A DNA stretch of 64,000 bases. Origin: Flammula alnicola (Eukaryota; Basidiomycota; Agaricomycetes; Agaricales; Strophariaceae). Made by a program: the position numbers and the translations under genes. The stretch is from the NCBI GenBank assembly GCA_015499995.1, contig JADNRV010000083.1, forward strand, positions 1 through 64,000. The letters run 5' to 3'. Shown here piece by piece: positions 44,810 through 57,289 of this stretch. A model generated the notes under the pieces. It did not search any database. It was not told the DNA's origin and saw only the letters and a program-made list of their open reading frames with translations. Positions within the stretch are counted from its first letter, which is position 1. Each line of letters opens with the position of its first letter.

Positions 44810-46247
44810 ATGGCCTCTTATTCCTCTCTAATCGACCAATCGATACATATCGTGCCCACTTTCACATTGGAATGCGGCGCGGTACTCAAGGATGCGCCAG
44901 TCGCGTACAAAACATGGGGCAAACTTAACGACGCACGGGATAATGTTATGATTATCTGTCATGCATTTACTGGAAGTGCGGATGTTGAAGATTGGTGAGT
45001 GCTCGGGCTGTATTGTTGAAGAATAGTACTGAATCGTCTAGGTGGGGTCCATTAATGGGTCGCGGAAAGGCTTTCGACCCGAATCGTTTCTTCATCATCT
45101 GTGCCAATACCTTGGGGTCTCCCTATGGCTCAGCATCTCCCGTAACCATAGATCCTGACACCGGAAGACCCTATGGCCCAGAATTTCCGCCAACGACCAT
45201 TCGAGATGACGTTCGGTGCGGTAGCAGCTGTTGTCTGCCCGGGTTGTCTTCTGACACATGATTCACAGTATCCATAAGCTCGTGCTCGACCACCTTAGGG
45301 TTCATTCCGTGGCCGTAGTGATTGGAGGGTCTATGGGTGGCATGGCCGTGCTCGAATGGCCTCTTTGCACCCCTCCTGGCTTCGTGCGACGAATAGTTCC
45401 CATAGCCACCTCAGCACGTCATTCAGCGTGGTGTATCAGCTGGGGAGAAGCCCAACGGCAGAGTATTTACAGCGACCCGGGCTATCAAGACGGTTACTAT
45501 ACCTCCCAACCAGCCTCTGGTCTGGCGGCCGCCAGGATGAGTGCATTGCTTACCTACCGTTCGAGAGATTCCTTTGAGAGTCGCTTCGGACGCAAACCCC
45601 AACTAAATCAACTCTCCAAAAATGGCACCCTCACGCCTCCCGCATCACCTAAACTCTCTTCACATGCCGACGACGCATTCGCTGTCCATAACGATGGTCT
45701 GCGGAATGCGAAACCACGCCAAACACAGTCTCATGGTGATACCTCTGGCGAGCAATCGACCACGCCCACGGGGCAGAAGCCGCCGATCTTCTCCGCCCAG
45801 TCTTATCTTCGATACCAAGGAGACAAATTTACTGCGCGCTTCGACGCGAACTGCTACATCCATATTACCCGTAAACTCGATACCCACGATGTTGCGCGAG
45901 ACCGCGTCTTCGATTCAGATGAGACAATGTCTCTGGCGAAAGTATTGGCCACCCTCCCTCCTCGCGCGCTCGTCATCAGTATCGCGACCGACGGGCTCTT
46001 CACCACTTCTGAGCAAAGGGAACTCGCTGAACACATACCCCAAGCGGAGCTGGTAGTCATACCTTCCCCCGATGGCCATGATGGGTTTTTATTGGAGTTT
46101 GAGCAGATCAATATGCACATTCTCAGGTTTCTGAAGCGGGAGTTCCCAGAATATTATGGCGCCGAGGTCGAAAAGGTCGAGGAGGGATTCGCGATCAAAA
46201 AGACCAGTGTATTTGGAGAGGCGGAGGTAGATATCACTCAATGGTAA
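44810..46247 (+). CDS. MET2: Homoserine O-acetyltransferase (methionine biosynthesis)
   Basis: Alpha/beta-hydrolase enzyme that moves acetyl from acetyl-CoA to homoserine on the way to methionine. Three exons. Motifs: FTLECGAVLKDAPVAYKTWG near the N-terminus, ICHAFTGSADVEDW joined to WGPLMGRGKAFD, FIICANTLGSPYGSASP, the nucleophile elbow VVIGGSMGGMAVLEWP (Ser), Asp in SIATDGLFTTSEQ, and His in SPDGHDGFLLEF. An insert rich in Ser, Thr and Pro lies in the lid region (about residues 240-310), as in fungal Met2. The start at 44810 is chosen because it precedes the conserved core directly; an upstream in-frame ATG at 44615 would add a 65-aa basic leader. Confidence 0.93.
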
Positions 46248-47207
46248 CATTGATCAGCTTTTAACCGTTTTCCCGAATGCGGAACACCTAGAGTCTAGCT
46301 AATACTGTCGACCCTTTATATTCAGCAAAACTGTAGAGACAGATAGACTAAACCTGTTTTGTGTGGTCGTAGAACATATAAAATTTAAGGAACCTTGCGT
46401 TGCTAAGCGCTAGACGTTTAATGTTCGGATTCTTGTTGGAATATTGAACGAATGTATGCACGTACATTGGCCGCTGGAGGGCTCAATGCGATCGCGCAGA
46501 AGAGATGGCTGTTCGGACTGAAGGGGGATGTAACTTGTCTTTCAGAGCGCCATGGGCCGGGGTAGACAAAGTTGCGAGAGAATCAGATGGAGAAAAATGT
46601 GTCATAGCAGCTACGATGCAATGAGGGGATGACAATGACATTGACTGTACTCGGAAAACGGTAAATAGCGGATCTAAAAATATAGCATGCTAAGAGAGCA
46701 CCAGCAACGAAGTTGCCATCACGTTTAGAACTTTTAATAGTTCCCAGTCAACCGTTCAAATGCACGTCAAAATTACTATCCATAGTGGGGTAAGTATACC
46801 AGATTTCAGAAGCCTGCATCTCTTGTGTAAGCTTCACTCATGTAAGGTGTTGCTATATTGCGGTAGATATTGTGTCCATACTCACAATAAAACTGATCAA
46901 TCAAATTCTGCAATTGGGAAAAAAACTAAGGAAATAAAGAAAAATTTACAGTGAGCGAAATCAAGAAAATTGTAATGTCGAATGACCATTAGTAGGCATG
47001 TGTGTCTGCGGTGCACAGTACTTTAAGTAGAAGAAATGGATAAGATGTGTACAAAAGGATATGCAATAACTATCCTGAGATATGAGCCGATGCGGAAAAC
47101 ACACCTTACTTGAATCGGACCCGAATGTATTAAAAATACTCAGTGTGGATGCAGTCCTTGACAGCCTCGGAGTTGAATGTGCTCCAGCCTCCATTGGGAA
47201 CCCGCGA
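46248..47207. other. Spacer, no supported gene
   Basis: About 960 bp between MET2 and the next gene's 3' end. No reading frame or repeat worth noting. Confidence 0.5.
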
Positions 47208-48207
47208 TCAATCCTGGTACAACTGCCATGTGTGATTTGTGAATGACGCTCCACCCTGACTATCGAAGTCTGGGAATAAGTTGTGGTAAGCAGGGGGTGG
47301 GAGCGGGTGGTACTCCGTCGGGATTAAACTTGCAGAGGAAAAGGTAGTCGTTTGTTCAGGCATGAAAGACACCGTTGAATAATGAAGATCAGACTGGCCA
47401 CCGGAGCAAATATCTTGATAGCTAGCTAGGTCGAGGGGCCGAGGAATCAGAAATTCATGGGAATAGTAAGGAACGCTTTGCTCGGTCAGAGGATTATTAG
47501 GCAACAATGAGGGAGGGGAGTACAATGGAATTGGTTGCGCCTTGTTCTCGTTCGACCATCTCGACTGCTCGTCCGCTAGCGTTAAAAAGGCCTGGGCGGG
47601 AGGGAAGCCCATAGGCAGCACCTCAGCCTCCCACATGTAGTGAGCGACTTGCGGGTTGCTTATCTGCTGGGGAGGATATGCTTCTTGTGACGCAAATGTG
47701 TGCGATGATTCGCTGAGGCTGGAATCGCTGTACTTGGGTGATTCTCGGCCCATACCAATGATCGCGCATAACTTCCTCGCTGATCTTGATGATCTTCGAT
47801 GCCTCGCGCTCGATGAATATAGCCTAGTACATGGAGCAGAGCTTGAAGAAGATACATGTGGAGTATTAACGTGCTGGGCGCGTCTAACTCCGTCTTCGAG
47901 CTTGCAAGCAGCGGAACGATAGTTCTCATTGGTGACCTTGATGCTATCCGTGTAGTCGCTGTCTTGGTTCCACACGCTGCAGTATACAGGTTCTGAAGCA
48001 CGGCATTGGAGACCCTCCACCAGAATCCTCTCCTGGAAAATGTGCCTTGTGTCCTGGGATAAAACACATCGAATGCATCAGGTCATGTCACTGTAATGAT
48101 TAAAGTTCTAATTCGACAGTCACCTCTATTCCTAGATGTCCCAATTTTTTGTGGCGAGCACGGTAACGAGCAGGCTTTGGCTTGGCTTTTTTTGTGTCTT
48201 TTACCAT
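47208..48207 (-). CDS. Unrecognised basic/Ser-Pro-rich protein, possible nuclear regulator
   Basis: Two exons, start ATG at 48207. The first exon encodes MVKDTKKAKPKPARYRARHK and KLGHLGIE, a strongly basic N-terminus that could bind nucleic acid or act as a nuclear signal. The second continues DTRHIFQERILVEGLQCRAS, a WNQDSDYTDSIKVTNENYRS segment and then a long Ser/Pro/Tyr-rich region. The order (basic segment, W-containing helix, then N-Y-R-S-A-A-x-x-L) is faintly like an HMG box, but the match is too weak to call. No signal peptide. Confidence 0.55.
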
Positions 48208-48646
48208 ATTCAAAGGAAGACGGGTTTTAGGGTCCGACGGTGTTTCGATAGCTAGTCTTATATATGAATTCAACGCAGCGGCTTCGCATCGCGGGGATTA
48301 AACAGGTACGCGCCCGGTCGGAGATCGTGAACATAGCCATGCGAGCGATTTACTGAGGGCACACACAGTGGCGAGAGGAGATTTTGACGATGACTGAGAT
48401 AGGACAGTATTGCGTGCAATACGGTCATAGGGGAACCACAACCATTCCGAAATAGGAAATTCCTTGACAAAAAGGTAACAAGTTGGTCCTTGGAGGCCTG
48501 ATTACGTGACGTTAGCTAGATAAAGGTTTGACAAGTGGAGCAACATGGTTAGCCCGACCAAAACTTTATCTAACAACGTTTTCTGATGCACGAGGTCGAC
48601 GAACCCTCACAGAGCAGAGATACCCACTTAGACGATATAAAAGACG

Positions 48647-48862
48647 ATGTCAAGCTTGGCTACACCGCCGCACTTGACCATTGACATGCCCACGCCCAAT
48701 GCCAATGGATCTTCGATACAAACAGATTCCGCACCGACGCTCCCCGGCGAAAGGCTCTCTGAAGACGTCGAGACAAGAGCTCGATTGAATTCTTTGTGGT
48801 CCGTTCCGGAAGCCCACCGCGCGCCTTCGGCTACTACGGGGACGGAGGACATCTCCGACTGA
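48647..48862 (+). CDS. Small hypothetical protein
   Basis: 71-aa open frame, acidic and Ser/Thr/Pro-rich (MSSLATPPHLTIDMPTPNAN at the start). The only support is a sensible codon pattern. It could be an exon of something larger or spurious. Confidence 0.25.
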   Translation: MSSLATPPHLTIDMPTPNANGSSIQTDSAPTLPGERLSEDVETRARLNSLWSVPEAHRAPSATTGTEDISD

Positions 48863-49604
48863 CCAATAGCGTGCGGACTTAGGGGTATTATCTCGGCCAG
48901 GAGATGCGTAGCAATGATGAAAAATAGGCAGAGAGGTATAGGAATACCATGGTTAAGTTACTTCATACGGCCTCAGAGGCTCGGCAAAGGCTCGGAGATC
49001 CGGCACCTTATACAGAACTTCCAAGAAGCTTCGAAAATGGTCGATCCAAAATATACAAACAATATGAGATTGTTTAATGAGGGTAGTATAACCAAAGCTA
49101 TTCTGAAAGTTGGGGTTGACGAGATACCAAAAAAAAACATAGGGACAACTCGACAACTCAACATACGAGTTGACCTTCCCACAGTGCGGAGCCCAACCTG
49201 CCGGTTGATGTCCAGCCTCACGCTCACGCAAATCCTGCCTCGAGGCCAACCCGAGGCGCGCACTGTAGCCGCACGCAGGTTTCGTAAATGGGTGTCTTTT
49301 AGTTAATGCTGAAAGGCCTTTTTTAGGATGGCACTGACAAAGAAAATCCGCTCAAAATATACCTCGGTGGGGTTTTTTTGGGGGGCGATGAATGGACGCC
49401 CAAGAAATCGTGATCATATAAGGTAGACTAAAAATGCCTCTCACGAGATTTCACCCAGCGCTCATGATTTGTCTGTCAGCTGGTACAAACATCGGAGATG
49501 GTACCGATGGGACCAAGATGCCTATGACTCGGAACACGCCTTTATTACCATGCACTGGGGTCCAGGGTTCTCAATCTCTTTCCCCGTTTTGACTCCTAAC
49601 ATCC
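48863..49604. other. Spacer, no supported gene
   Basis: A 130-codon plus frame at 48914-49306 overlaps similar-length frames on the other strand. None is convincing. Confidence 0.4.
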
Positions 49605-50413
49605 ATGGGGATTTTCAGCGACTTGGACTCCCCCACAGGCTCAGACGTATCGAGCACCTCCAGCAAAGGCACAGGCATGCAACATGTGCAAGCCGAATTA
49701 CTCCAGCTAGCAAATCCTGGGGAAAACGCGATCGAGATTAAATTGGGCCTCAATGAATCGGCCCAGATTGTTCTCGACGTTATCAAGATGGCGCAGGTGC
49801 ATAGGACTGGTTTCTATCGCAGCGATGGCAGCTTTGCGCTAACCTCACATTACACAGCGTGCAAAAAGCCGCAAGAAAGAGTGCACACATATAGCAAACG
49901 AGGCCTACCAGCTATTTAACGCGGTAGATGGTGGTATCAAGGGACGAGCGATTGATGTCAATGGCATCCTCAAAGACCACATCGCACGCCTCAATGAGTA
50001 TGTAAATTATCACTTCCATCCGCGATTAGATCTTTAAATAAATGTGACGGACAACTTGCGTGTCTAGAGATCTCCTAGAAATACGCAAGATAATCAAGGA
50101 GTTCGCCTCTTGGTGGATTTTCTCTCGTATTTGGAGTGCTCCTCGAGGACTGCAGAAGTGTCATGATATTCTCAATCATGGCATGGAGATGTATCTCTTG
50201 CTCCTGAGGTGTTCTCTAGCACAACCTCCAGCCAACCGCCGCCATTCCAGGAGTCGCCGGAGACTCACATCGATGGATTATGTTCCACTGCAGCCGTTAA
50301 AAGGCCCAAGGGGTACTGCCAGAGATCGCCCAGCTAGAGATCGTACAGCCAGGCCACGCTCAGCCTCTCAATCTCCTTATCAAGCTCGGATGTCCGGAGC
50401 GATTGCTTTCTAG
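49605..50413 (+). CDS. Helical (HeLo/SesA-like) domain protein
   Basis: Three exons. After a Ser/Thr-rich start (MGIFSDLDSPTGSDVSS) comes an all-helical region with ESAQIVLDVIKMAQ joined to RAKKSRKKECTHIANEAYQL, then GILKDHIARLNEDLLEIRKI and the basic, Trp-rich EFASWWIFSRIWSAPRGLQK. This order (amphipathic helix, middle helical pair, aromatic-basic segment, terminal helix) is characteristic of the N-terminal helical domains of Agaricomycete NLR-type and signalling proteins. No NACHT, kinase or repeat domain follows, so it may be a stand-alone adaptor or a truncated gene. The reading frame after EMYLLLLR is ambiguous. Confidence 0.55.
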
Positions 50414-50883
50414 CCACCAAGGGTTGCCTAGACGACATATACATTTCTCCGAGCCTGGGGATCTGGGCGTCGCGGTTGCAGACCGCAATCGTAGTCCCAC
50501 TGCAGCTGGAGGACCACATAGACTTGCTTTTTAGCGGCCGCCCTGACCACTGCAACAACGCGAAAAGCGCTATCGACAGAAAGAACGTTGGAAGGAAAAG
50601 TTCTAGCGAGGTTTATCCAGCACACCGAACATGGCAGTGAACTGGGAATAGACGCTGGGGGTTGCAAGCTCAACGAATCCAGGCAAGAAAGAAACTTAGA
50701 AAACTATCTAGCCGACGCTTCCCACGAGTGCCGGTCGGCATTTATGTACTCCAACTTCCAAGTCCTTAACTCCTCCAATTCCTCATGATCATAGTTCTAC
50801 TTTTACAAACACTGACAGGACGCTATATTCGGACAAAATACGCAGAATATTCATATACACGTGCGATACTTATTTATGCCCAC

Positions 50884-53052
50884 TTACAACTCCTTCCCTG
50901 CTATCCATCGTTGAACCATTTCCAGCGATTCTTTGGGTTTGTCGTACGGAACCTAGTAGTGAGGCGCACATCCCATTATTAGAATCCGATTCAAAAGAAA
51001 GCCAGAGCAAGTACGCACCATATGTCCAGCTCCTTGGACGGTGGCGAACGTGAACCCCTTTGCGCTCCTCGTCTTCCCAGCCGACTTTCCGTCAACAATC
51101 CAGTCTCTCAATTCCTGCTTCGCGAACTCTGCATGCCCGCTCCACTCCAGAGCCAAAGTCCATCTCTCGTTCCCGATGTGATTGCAGATCCAGTCGTACG
51201 AGCCCTACATGAAAGTCACAGTTAGCATCACCTCAAAAGGGACCGAATGCAATGGTCGAAGAATGCTTTACCAAGGGAAATGCTTACCACGTAAATGAGA
51301 ACGCGTACACCACGCTCCAGGAGTGCCGCGACGTAATCAGCTGTAGGATGTAAGATATCCTGGGTCGCTCCGAATGCCATGCCGACGTCCCTCGAGCAAG
51401 ACGTGAAGTTGTTCGTAATGGAGGGATCAACCCCGAGGAGCGATCTGACGGATGGATCATCAAGGTAGTCGCGAATGAATCTACAAAAAAGCATTATTAT
51501 AAAGTCGTCAGTTTATTTCCGGATTGAAAACTATTGGAGGAACGACATACTGAGTCTGAGGGTAACAAAGATCCGAGGGGCCGCCCTCACACGGCTTGCT
51601 TATATCATATACATTTCTCCCTGCAATTGCTGTCAGAATAGGATGTAATATTTGAAGTAGAGAGTTATCACCTGTTGCTCGATAAGGGACAGCATATGTG
51701 CTCTGGCAGAACGAGGCAGCAGCCCCACAGCTGATAGCATCATACTGGTCTTCACAAGATGCTTTCATCCACTTGTCACATCTCTTGACCTGAGGAATCA
51801 AAGCATGTGTTAGAACCAAAGACCTTCTGATGACAATAGTCTGGATCTTACCGTGGCTTTCATGGCTACGCAAGTGGCGACATTTACGACAGGAGCTACG
51901 GATGCTGGCGAGCATGCCATGTCGTAGTAGGACAGAAACATCTTGAAGCTGTCCGTCATACCATTGCCTGTAAACATGTGGGTTGTCGAATACTTGTGGA
52001 AAGCTGAATGAAATATAATATACCAATCATTACAGATTGCAGGTTAACCGGCGTCAGTCCTGCGGCGACAAGCTGCGCATTCTGGTCATAAACAGCGGAG
52101 GCGAACAAAGGTAGATAACGTCCCTATAAAAGATACTGACTCAGTATCCGTTGATGATGAGGGTGCAAAGTGCAAAGATACCTACCCCGTAAGATTCTCC
52201 CGCCATATGGAAGGCCCTGCCTTTGAATTGACTGAAGTTCTCGAAGAAGATAGAAACGAATGCAGCTACGTCCTTTGCCGCATCTTCAGAAGTGCCCTGG
52301 ATTTCGAATACGCGTCAATTTTGATGGTGATATGTGAGCAAACATACCACAAATTCGCCATGTTCGGCGTATGAGAATCCAACTCCAATTGGTTGGTCGA
52401 TAAAGAAGACATTCGCATTCGTGTTCCATGACTCCGGGTGGAAGACGGTGCCATTGGGACCTGGTACACGGCATGGACCTGGATCGAAATGTTTGAGTTA
52501 ACGGTGGGTCCAATCCGAGAGAAGAGGGTCTACTCACCGAGTTCCATGAACAACCCAAGAGAAGACGAGCATCCGGGACCTGCGAGAGTTGGGGCTGAAT
52601 ATTCACAGCTCAGAAATCCAATGACGAGTGAACTCACCTCCATTAGTCCAGAAAATAACATCATCCGTAGCGGGGTCATTCCGGCTTTCAAAGAAGTAGA
52701 AAAACAAGTGTCGAGCTTCGATGTCGATATATCCTGTGTACGAGCTAGACATGTAACATCAGCGTCCACGGAGAGCAGAATTTCTCAAGAAAAGGGTCAC
52801 GCACTTGACAGTTTGATCACAGAACTGACTCTTCTTCACGCGAACGCTATAATGAGGGAAGAATGGGTGGCCAAGTGTCGCGAATTCCGCATCAGATAAG
52901 CCGGATAGCGATTCGATAGGCGTAAATAGGCCATCGGCGTAGTGTGCATTTTTCAGGTAAGTCTGTCCGCGAGGATCCGGGCCAAGGTCCCAACCCGAGG
53001 CGAAAGGAAGAGTAAGGGTTATAGCCCAGGTTGCGAGGCGAAGAGGCAACAT
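50884..53052 (-). CDS. Serine carboxypeptidase (S10, carboxypeptidase Y-like)
   Basis: About ten exons. Signal peptide [21 protein letters not shown]10 hallmarks: [40 protein letters not shown], the nucleophile [14 protein letters not shown], Asp in [15 protein letters not shown], and His in [17 protein letters not shown], the last spliced through an intron. All three catalytic residues are present. It cleaves C-terminal residues from peptides in acid compartments (vacuole or outside the cell). Several Cys residues of the middle insert ([24 protein letters not shown]) probably form disulfides. The stop is at 50884. Confidence 0.93.
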
Positions 53053-53563
53053 GATAAGGCAGAACAAGTTCTTGGTCGTCCGTGATGTATTGTTAGTCGG
53101 CAATTAACCAACATTTCCCAGAGAATTAACTTGGAAGCCAATTTGTTCTGTTTTGAGCTTGGGGTTCTCATGAAACATCTATGCTAAGATTTGAGCTGTC
53201 CGCGTGCCACGAATATTGGCGGAGAGCCTACCGACTCCAAGCGTATGTTTGCATTTCCAGTTTTTCTAGGTGAAGCGAATACTTGCGAAAGGCTGCCGAT
53301 ATCGTTGTCGATTGAACAAATGCTGTGTCCAAGTCTATGGGGAAACCCATGATGAGTGCACAGGAGAAATTTGTGACCGGTAACTTTCGGCCCGAAAAGA
53401 TAGGTCCCGTGATTACTTATAATTAGACGCCAGACGGGGGACAAACTTGAGCTTGAACATTTGAACTCGTGTTCAACTCATGTTAACCAACGTTCAGCGC
53501 AGCGCTCAGCATTCTCAACGTGCAACGTCCTCAATTAACGATTCTAAATTTCTCTTCCTTGCT

Positions 53564-54507
53564 ATGCAACCTGCCATTTCCAAACCAGAGCTAACCGATG
53601 CCAAAAGCAGCACGGACGTGGCGCTTTGCACGGAGGTCAGCCGCCTCGCCAGATTGCTTGCGCGAGATCAGGTGTATTATTTTGAAGTCATCGTTTTCGA
53701 GGTAAAAACTTGCACTGAGGTCGGATTTAGTGTAACCTGACAACGTTTCCGAACTGAAGGTCGAAGGCACTCTCTTTCGCGTCCCGAAGAACGGCTTTGA
53801 AGTTCCAGGAAGCTTCTTCGAAACTTTGTTCTCTCTTCCTGGACCCGGAAAAAATGGTACACACATGGAAGGCACTGACGATACGTGCCCCATAGTCATC
53901 GAGGGAATCTCTAAGGACCATTTTCGAAGCTTTTTGAGCGTCATGTATCCGTTGTGAGTGTTTGTGCTTTCTTGGCCTCTCTGTCTGTTATCTCACCGTA
54001 GATCAGTAAACGCACTGCATCAACGTACGAAGAGTGGCTGGGCGTCCTCCATCTCGCGACGCAATGGGATTTTACTGAAGTATTTCTTCATTCTGCTATT
54101 TTAAGTCATTACTTGATTCGTGATATTCACGCTTTCAGTTTCGAGAGAAGTCTGTCCGAGCTCTTACGGTCCTTATTCGACCCGGAAACAGAACTGTTAC
54201 GGACAACATTCTCCTTGCCAAAAAATATAAGGTCAAGAATTGGCTCATACAGGGATACACATCTCTTATCCAGCAACCGAAACCTCTTAATCTTGATCAA
54301 CTTTGCGCGTCGATGATCGACACTCTTACAATCGCAAGACTCTTGTCCATTAGAGAGTCGATACACATGAAACGCATGATTCGCCTTAGTCATTTAGTTG
54401 GAAATGTCACCTACGGCCCGACTCTAACTCCTTATGGTGTTACGGACGAGGAAGCCGTCAGGCTGGTCAGTCAGATGTTTGCATCGGAAATTGCAGAAAT
54501 GGCCTGA
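53564..54507 (+). CDS. BTB/POZ domain protein
   Basis: Four exons (53564-53701, 53760-53953, 54007-54079, 54139-54507), 257 aa. VYYFEVIVFE joined to VEGTLFRVPKNGFEVPGSFF is the usual start of a basidiomycete BTB domain, and VMYPFKRTASTYEEW continues it. The acceptor at 54006 was chosen because the nearer AG breaks the frame. An extension follows (VLHLATQWDFTEVREKS-like, with FREKSVRALTVLIRPGN) and the C-terminal PYGVTDEEAVRLVSQMFASE. It is not a close relative of the transposon BTB gene. The role is unknown; this group is greatly expanded in mushrooms. Confidence 0.85.
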
Positions 54508-55048
54508 GGAGACCTAGCCGATGGAAAATCTATCCCAATAGTAGCACTTTCAAATATCCGTCCCAGTTCCACATCGATATCTTGCTGCTCGTTTATATCA
54601 TCTCGTATCACTGATTCGCAGTGTTCCAGAAACTTGGATCGAGCCGAGAATCAAATTTATATAAATCATAAACGACGATTTGAGTATACAGCATAATTTG
54701 AGTCGTAACATCGCTAGGTATTATCCAGAACTGGGGGCAAAAGAAATATGCATGCATAAATGAGTACAAGATATAGGGAAAAGGGCAGCGTCACCAGGGG
54801 TTAAACGTTAAAATTCAATCTGGGCCGATCGACTCCGAGTCTGCTGTGTTGTCGTGTGTAGACGGTGATAATTCCCGGATTATGGGTATCGAAAGGGATG
54901 CGCATTTGGCTGGGAATGCATTCTCCAATCAAAATTGCGATGAGAAGAGAAGGTTATACATAGGAGGGGACGTGGTTGTCGAATAAGCAATTTATGGGGA
55001 CACGAGAGAATGTCTGAACGCGCTTCAAGGTTGAAAAATGAAAATACC
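54508..55048. other. Spacer between BTB and IFI6-like genes
   Basis: Converging 3' ends. No supported gene. Confidence 0.5.
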
Positions 55049-56125
55049 TTAATGTTCATATTGGGGTGGAGTAGAAGATGTACACGATTCCATTCCAGCG
55101 GTCGATTCAGATGGCTTTGAATTAGAACCTTTGTCTTCAATGATGGGATGTGGAGAAGGTGTACACGATTCCATTTCAGCGGTCGATTCAGATGGTTTTG
55201 AATTAGAACCTTTGTCTTCAATGATGGGATGTGGAGAAGGTGTACGCGAAGCCCTTCCGTCAAGTGATTCAGGTGGCCCTGGATTAGAGTCATCTTCGTC
55301 TGTTCGGGAATTGAGAATGGTAGCGCCAGCCGCGATCGTCCCAATGGCAGACATTCCATAGAAAGCGGAGTGGAGTCCAGCCGCGATTGAACCTGAGAGC
55401 ACACCATTGATGAGATTATTCGGAAAGAACAAAAGATAGCTAGGGCGACATACCACCAGCTACACCTCCGGCCGTGAAACCTATAGCGTGTAATCCACCA
55501 ACGACAAGAGCAGGAGCAAGCATGGTGCTCCCGACGACGACCAGCCCTGTCCCAGCGGCCACCGCTGCGGTTGTGGTGGCCACAGGATGCTCTTTTCGGA
55601 AAATTTCGAGTGCAGAAGGCTTTGTGTCTACTCATCATTTTATATTAATATGAAAGGCATTTAAAAATGTATCCCAGAGCCGCTCACCTTCCACAACTGA
55701 TAACAGGAAGGAATCCATGAGAAAAACGAACAACCACTCAAAGAAACATTATACTCACCTACTTCAAGAAGTGCGGTCGTGAACTCGTCCCAAGGCCATA
55801 CGAGAATACCCGTGTCTGTGCGACGCTGCCTCTGCGCCCTCATGGCTATATTCACCGATCCTTCAAGGAACAGTATCGCTGCATCTGACCACTGCGTTTG
55901 TGGTATCCCGCTCGCGCTGAGCTCCGTCTCCATCCTTGGCAGCCAATCCTTCAATGCCTCTGCTGAGTTCAGCTTGGGATAGGAGATTTCCTCGCCAGTA
56001 GAGTGGTCATATCGCATCCGGCTGACTCGACGACGGAGTTCTTGTTGGGATATTCTTGGTTGTTCGTCTTCACCTACAGGGGTCGAGCTGGAATCAGCAG
56101 ATTTGGGAGATTCTTCAATAACCAT
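55049..56125 (-). CDS. IFI6/IFI27-like small membrane-domain protein
   Basis: N-terminal cytosolic domain (about 120 aa) with SYPKLNSAEALKDWLPRMET and GILVWPWDEFTTALLEV, known ahead of such proteins in mushrooms. A 9-nt micro-exon at 55688-55696 (Val-Val-Glu) is needed to join ALLEV to DTKPSALEIFRKEHPV. The membrane domain follows, Gly/Ala-rich, GGLHAIGFTAGGVAGG joined to SIAAGLHSAFYGMSAIGTIA, a pattern of the interferon-induced 6-16 (Ifi-6-16, PF06140) family. In animals this family acts at mitochondria in apoptosis control; the fungal role is unknown. The C-terminal tail carries a repeated 27-aa unit. Confidence 0.75.
55073..55250. repeat. 81-bp coding tandem repeat
   Basis: About 2.2 units of an 81-bp repeat that encodes a 27-aa unit with PSPHPIIEDKGSNSKPSEST. 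The units differ by a few bases, so the expansion is fairly recent. A third, more diverged unit lies at its right end. Confidence 0.75.
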
Positions 56126-57289
56126 GACTGTCGTTGAGATGGTGGTTCCACTGAGAGAATGGCCGCCTATCGGCGCACGTTCTTGGTTGTAATTGTGTGG
56201 CAGCCAAATATAGTCGACATGTGGGCCAACATCATAACTGTGTCAACCCGAAGAACAAGGAAATTCACATCCATTTCTCCTCTTCTACGTCTCAAAGATA
56301 ACCTCTCTAGGTATTCCCTTGCAGCAGCAAGGGCGGGTCGCCCTGAGGCGGAGATAGCCCTAAGTTGCGGTCGATTATCGAAAGAGGCACATTCCAGCAC
56401 CCGCGAACAATTTGAAGTTTTGGCCCATTTGTCATTCAGACATTAATAACTGGAGGTGGATTGTGCGAAAAGGCTGAAAAGAGGAGACCGAGGTTACAAA
56501 TATTTATATGCTTTACGACATTTTGTGATAAGGACTCTGTCAAGCTTTGAGTGGGGTCTTCCACGAGGTTAAACTTTGCACGAGACGCATACCGCATATG
56601 AAACCCATCGCAGTCACGCCCAAGCGATGGTATCAACAATGTTGCACAATTTCGACGAAAACGCTCTGAGAAAATAGCACGAGTCAACACACTGTAGACC
56701 AACTATGAGATAAAAATCGACGAACCTGCCCGTAAGGTAGTCTCATTCGAGCCATTTCTCCTCGACAATCAACCAGGAGTTTAGGGATTTGTTTTCAATG
56801 GAGATGGAGAAACACAATGGGCGTTGGGGAACTTGCAATGTTTCCATAGTGGCAGGAAATTGAGCGAGACTGAGCGAGAGCTTCAGAATCTGCGGACTGT
56901 AGGCATTAAAAACCTCCGGTCGCTTGCTTTCCACACAAAGATCGAACTTTCTGGAAGGTACACCCATAGATAAAGAGGAGAGGCTGTGAACGACGGCCCT
57001 TACCCGCCAGTAAGATAGGAGTAACCCAGAAAAAGTGCGTAGTTGAAATTTCGGCGCTCCTCAAGGCAGACCTTCACACATCCAGTTGACCAACGGCGCA
57101 AAATACGGGACCACGAGATCGAAGATCTGTGGGTCCACAGAACAGCGTGTCCACAGAAAAGCCTAAAGCGGTCCGGAGCGGTGCACTTCAACAGGAAAAG
57201 CATCAGAGATACTATCAATGCCTTTCAACAATGTATTGAGAAAACGATTGCACACACAAGATAAGGAAAGAGAGCAAGAGCTCGGCGAA
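56126..57289. other. Region without an assignable gene
   Basis: About 1.1 kb. Minus-strand open frames (56743-56967, with FDLCVESKRPEVFNAYSPQI, and 56436-56702) have a donor-acceptor pair between them (acceptor near 56660) and may be two exons of an unrecognised gene, but the frames do not join cleanly. A plus-strand frame lies at 57043-57264. Confidence 0.35.

Noticed and set aside
48914..49306. 130-codon frame on the plus strand
   Set aside because: Overlaps frames of equal length on the other strand; composition and lack of similarity give no support.
49605..50413. Full NLR or kinase receptor
   Set aside because: No NACHT, kinase or repeat domain can be found in any frame downstream before the carboxypeptidase gene.
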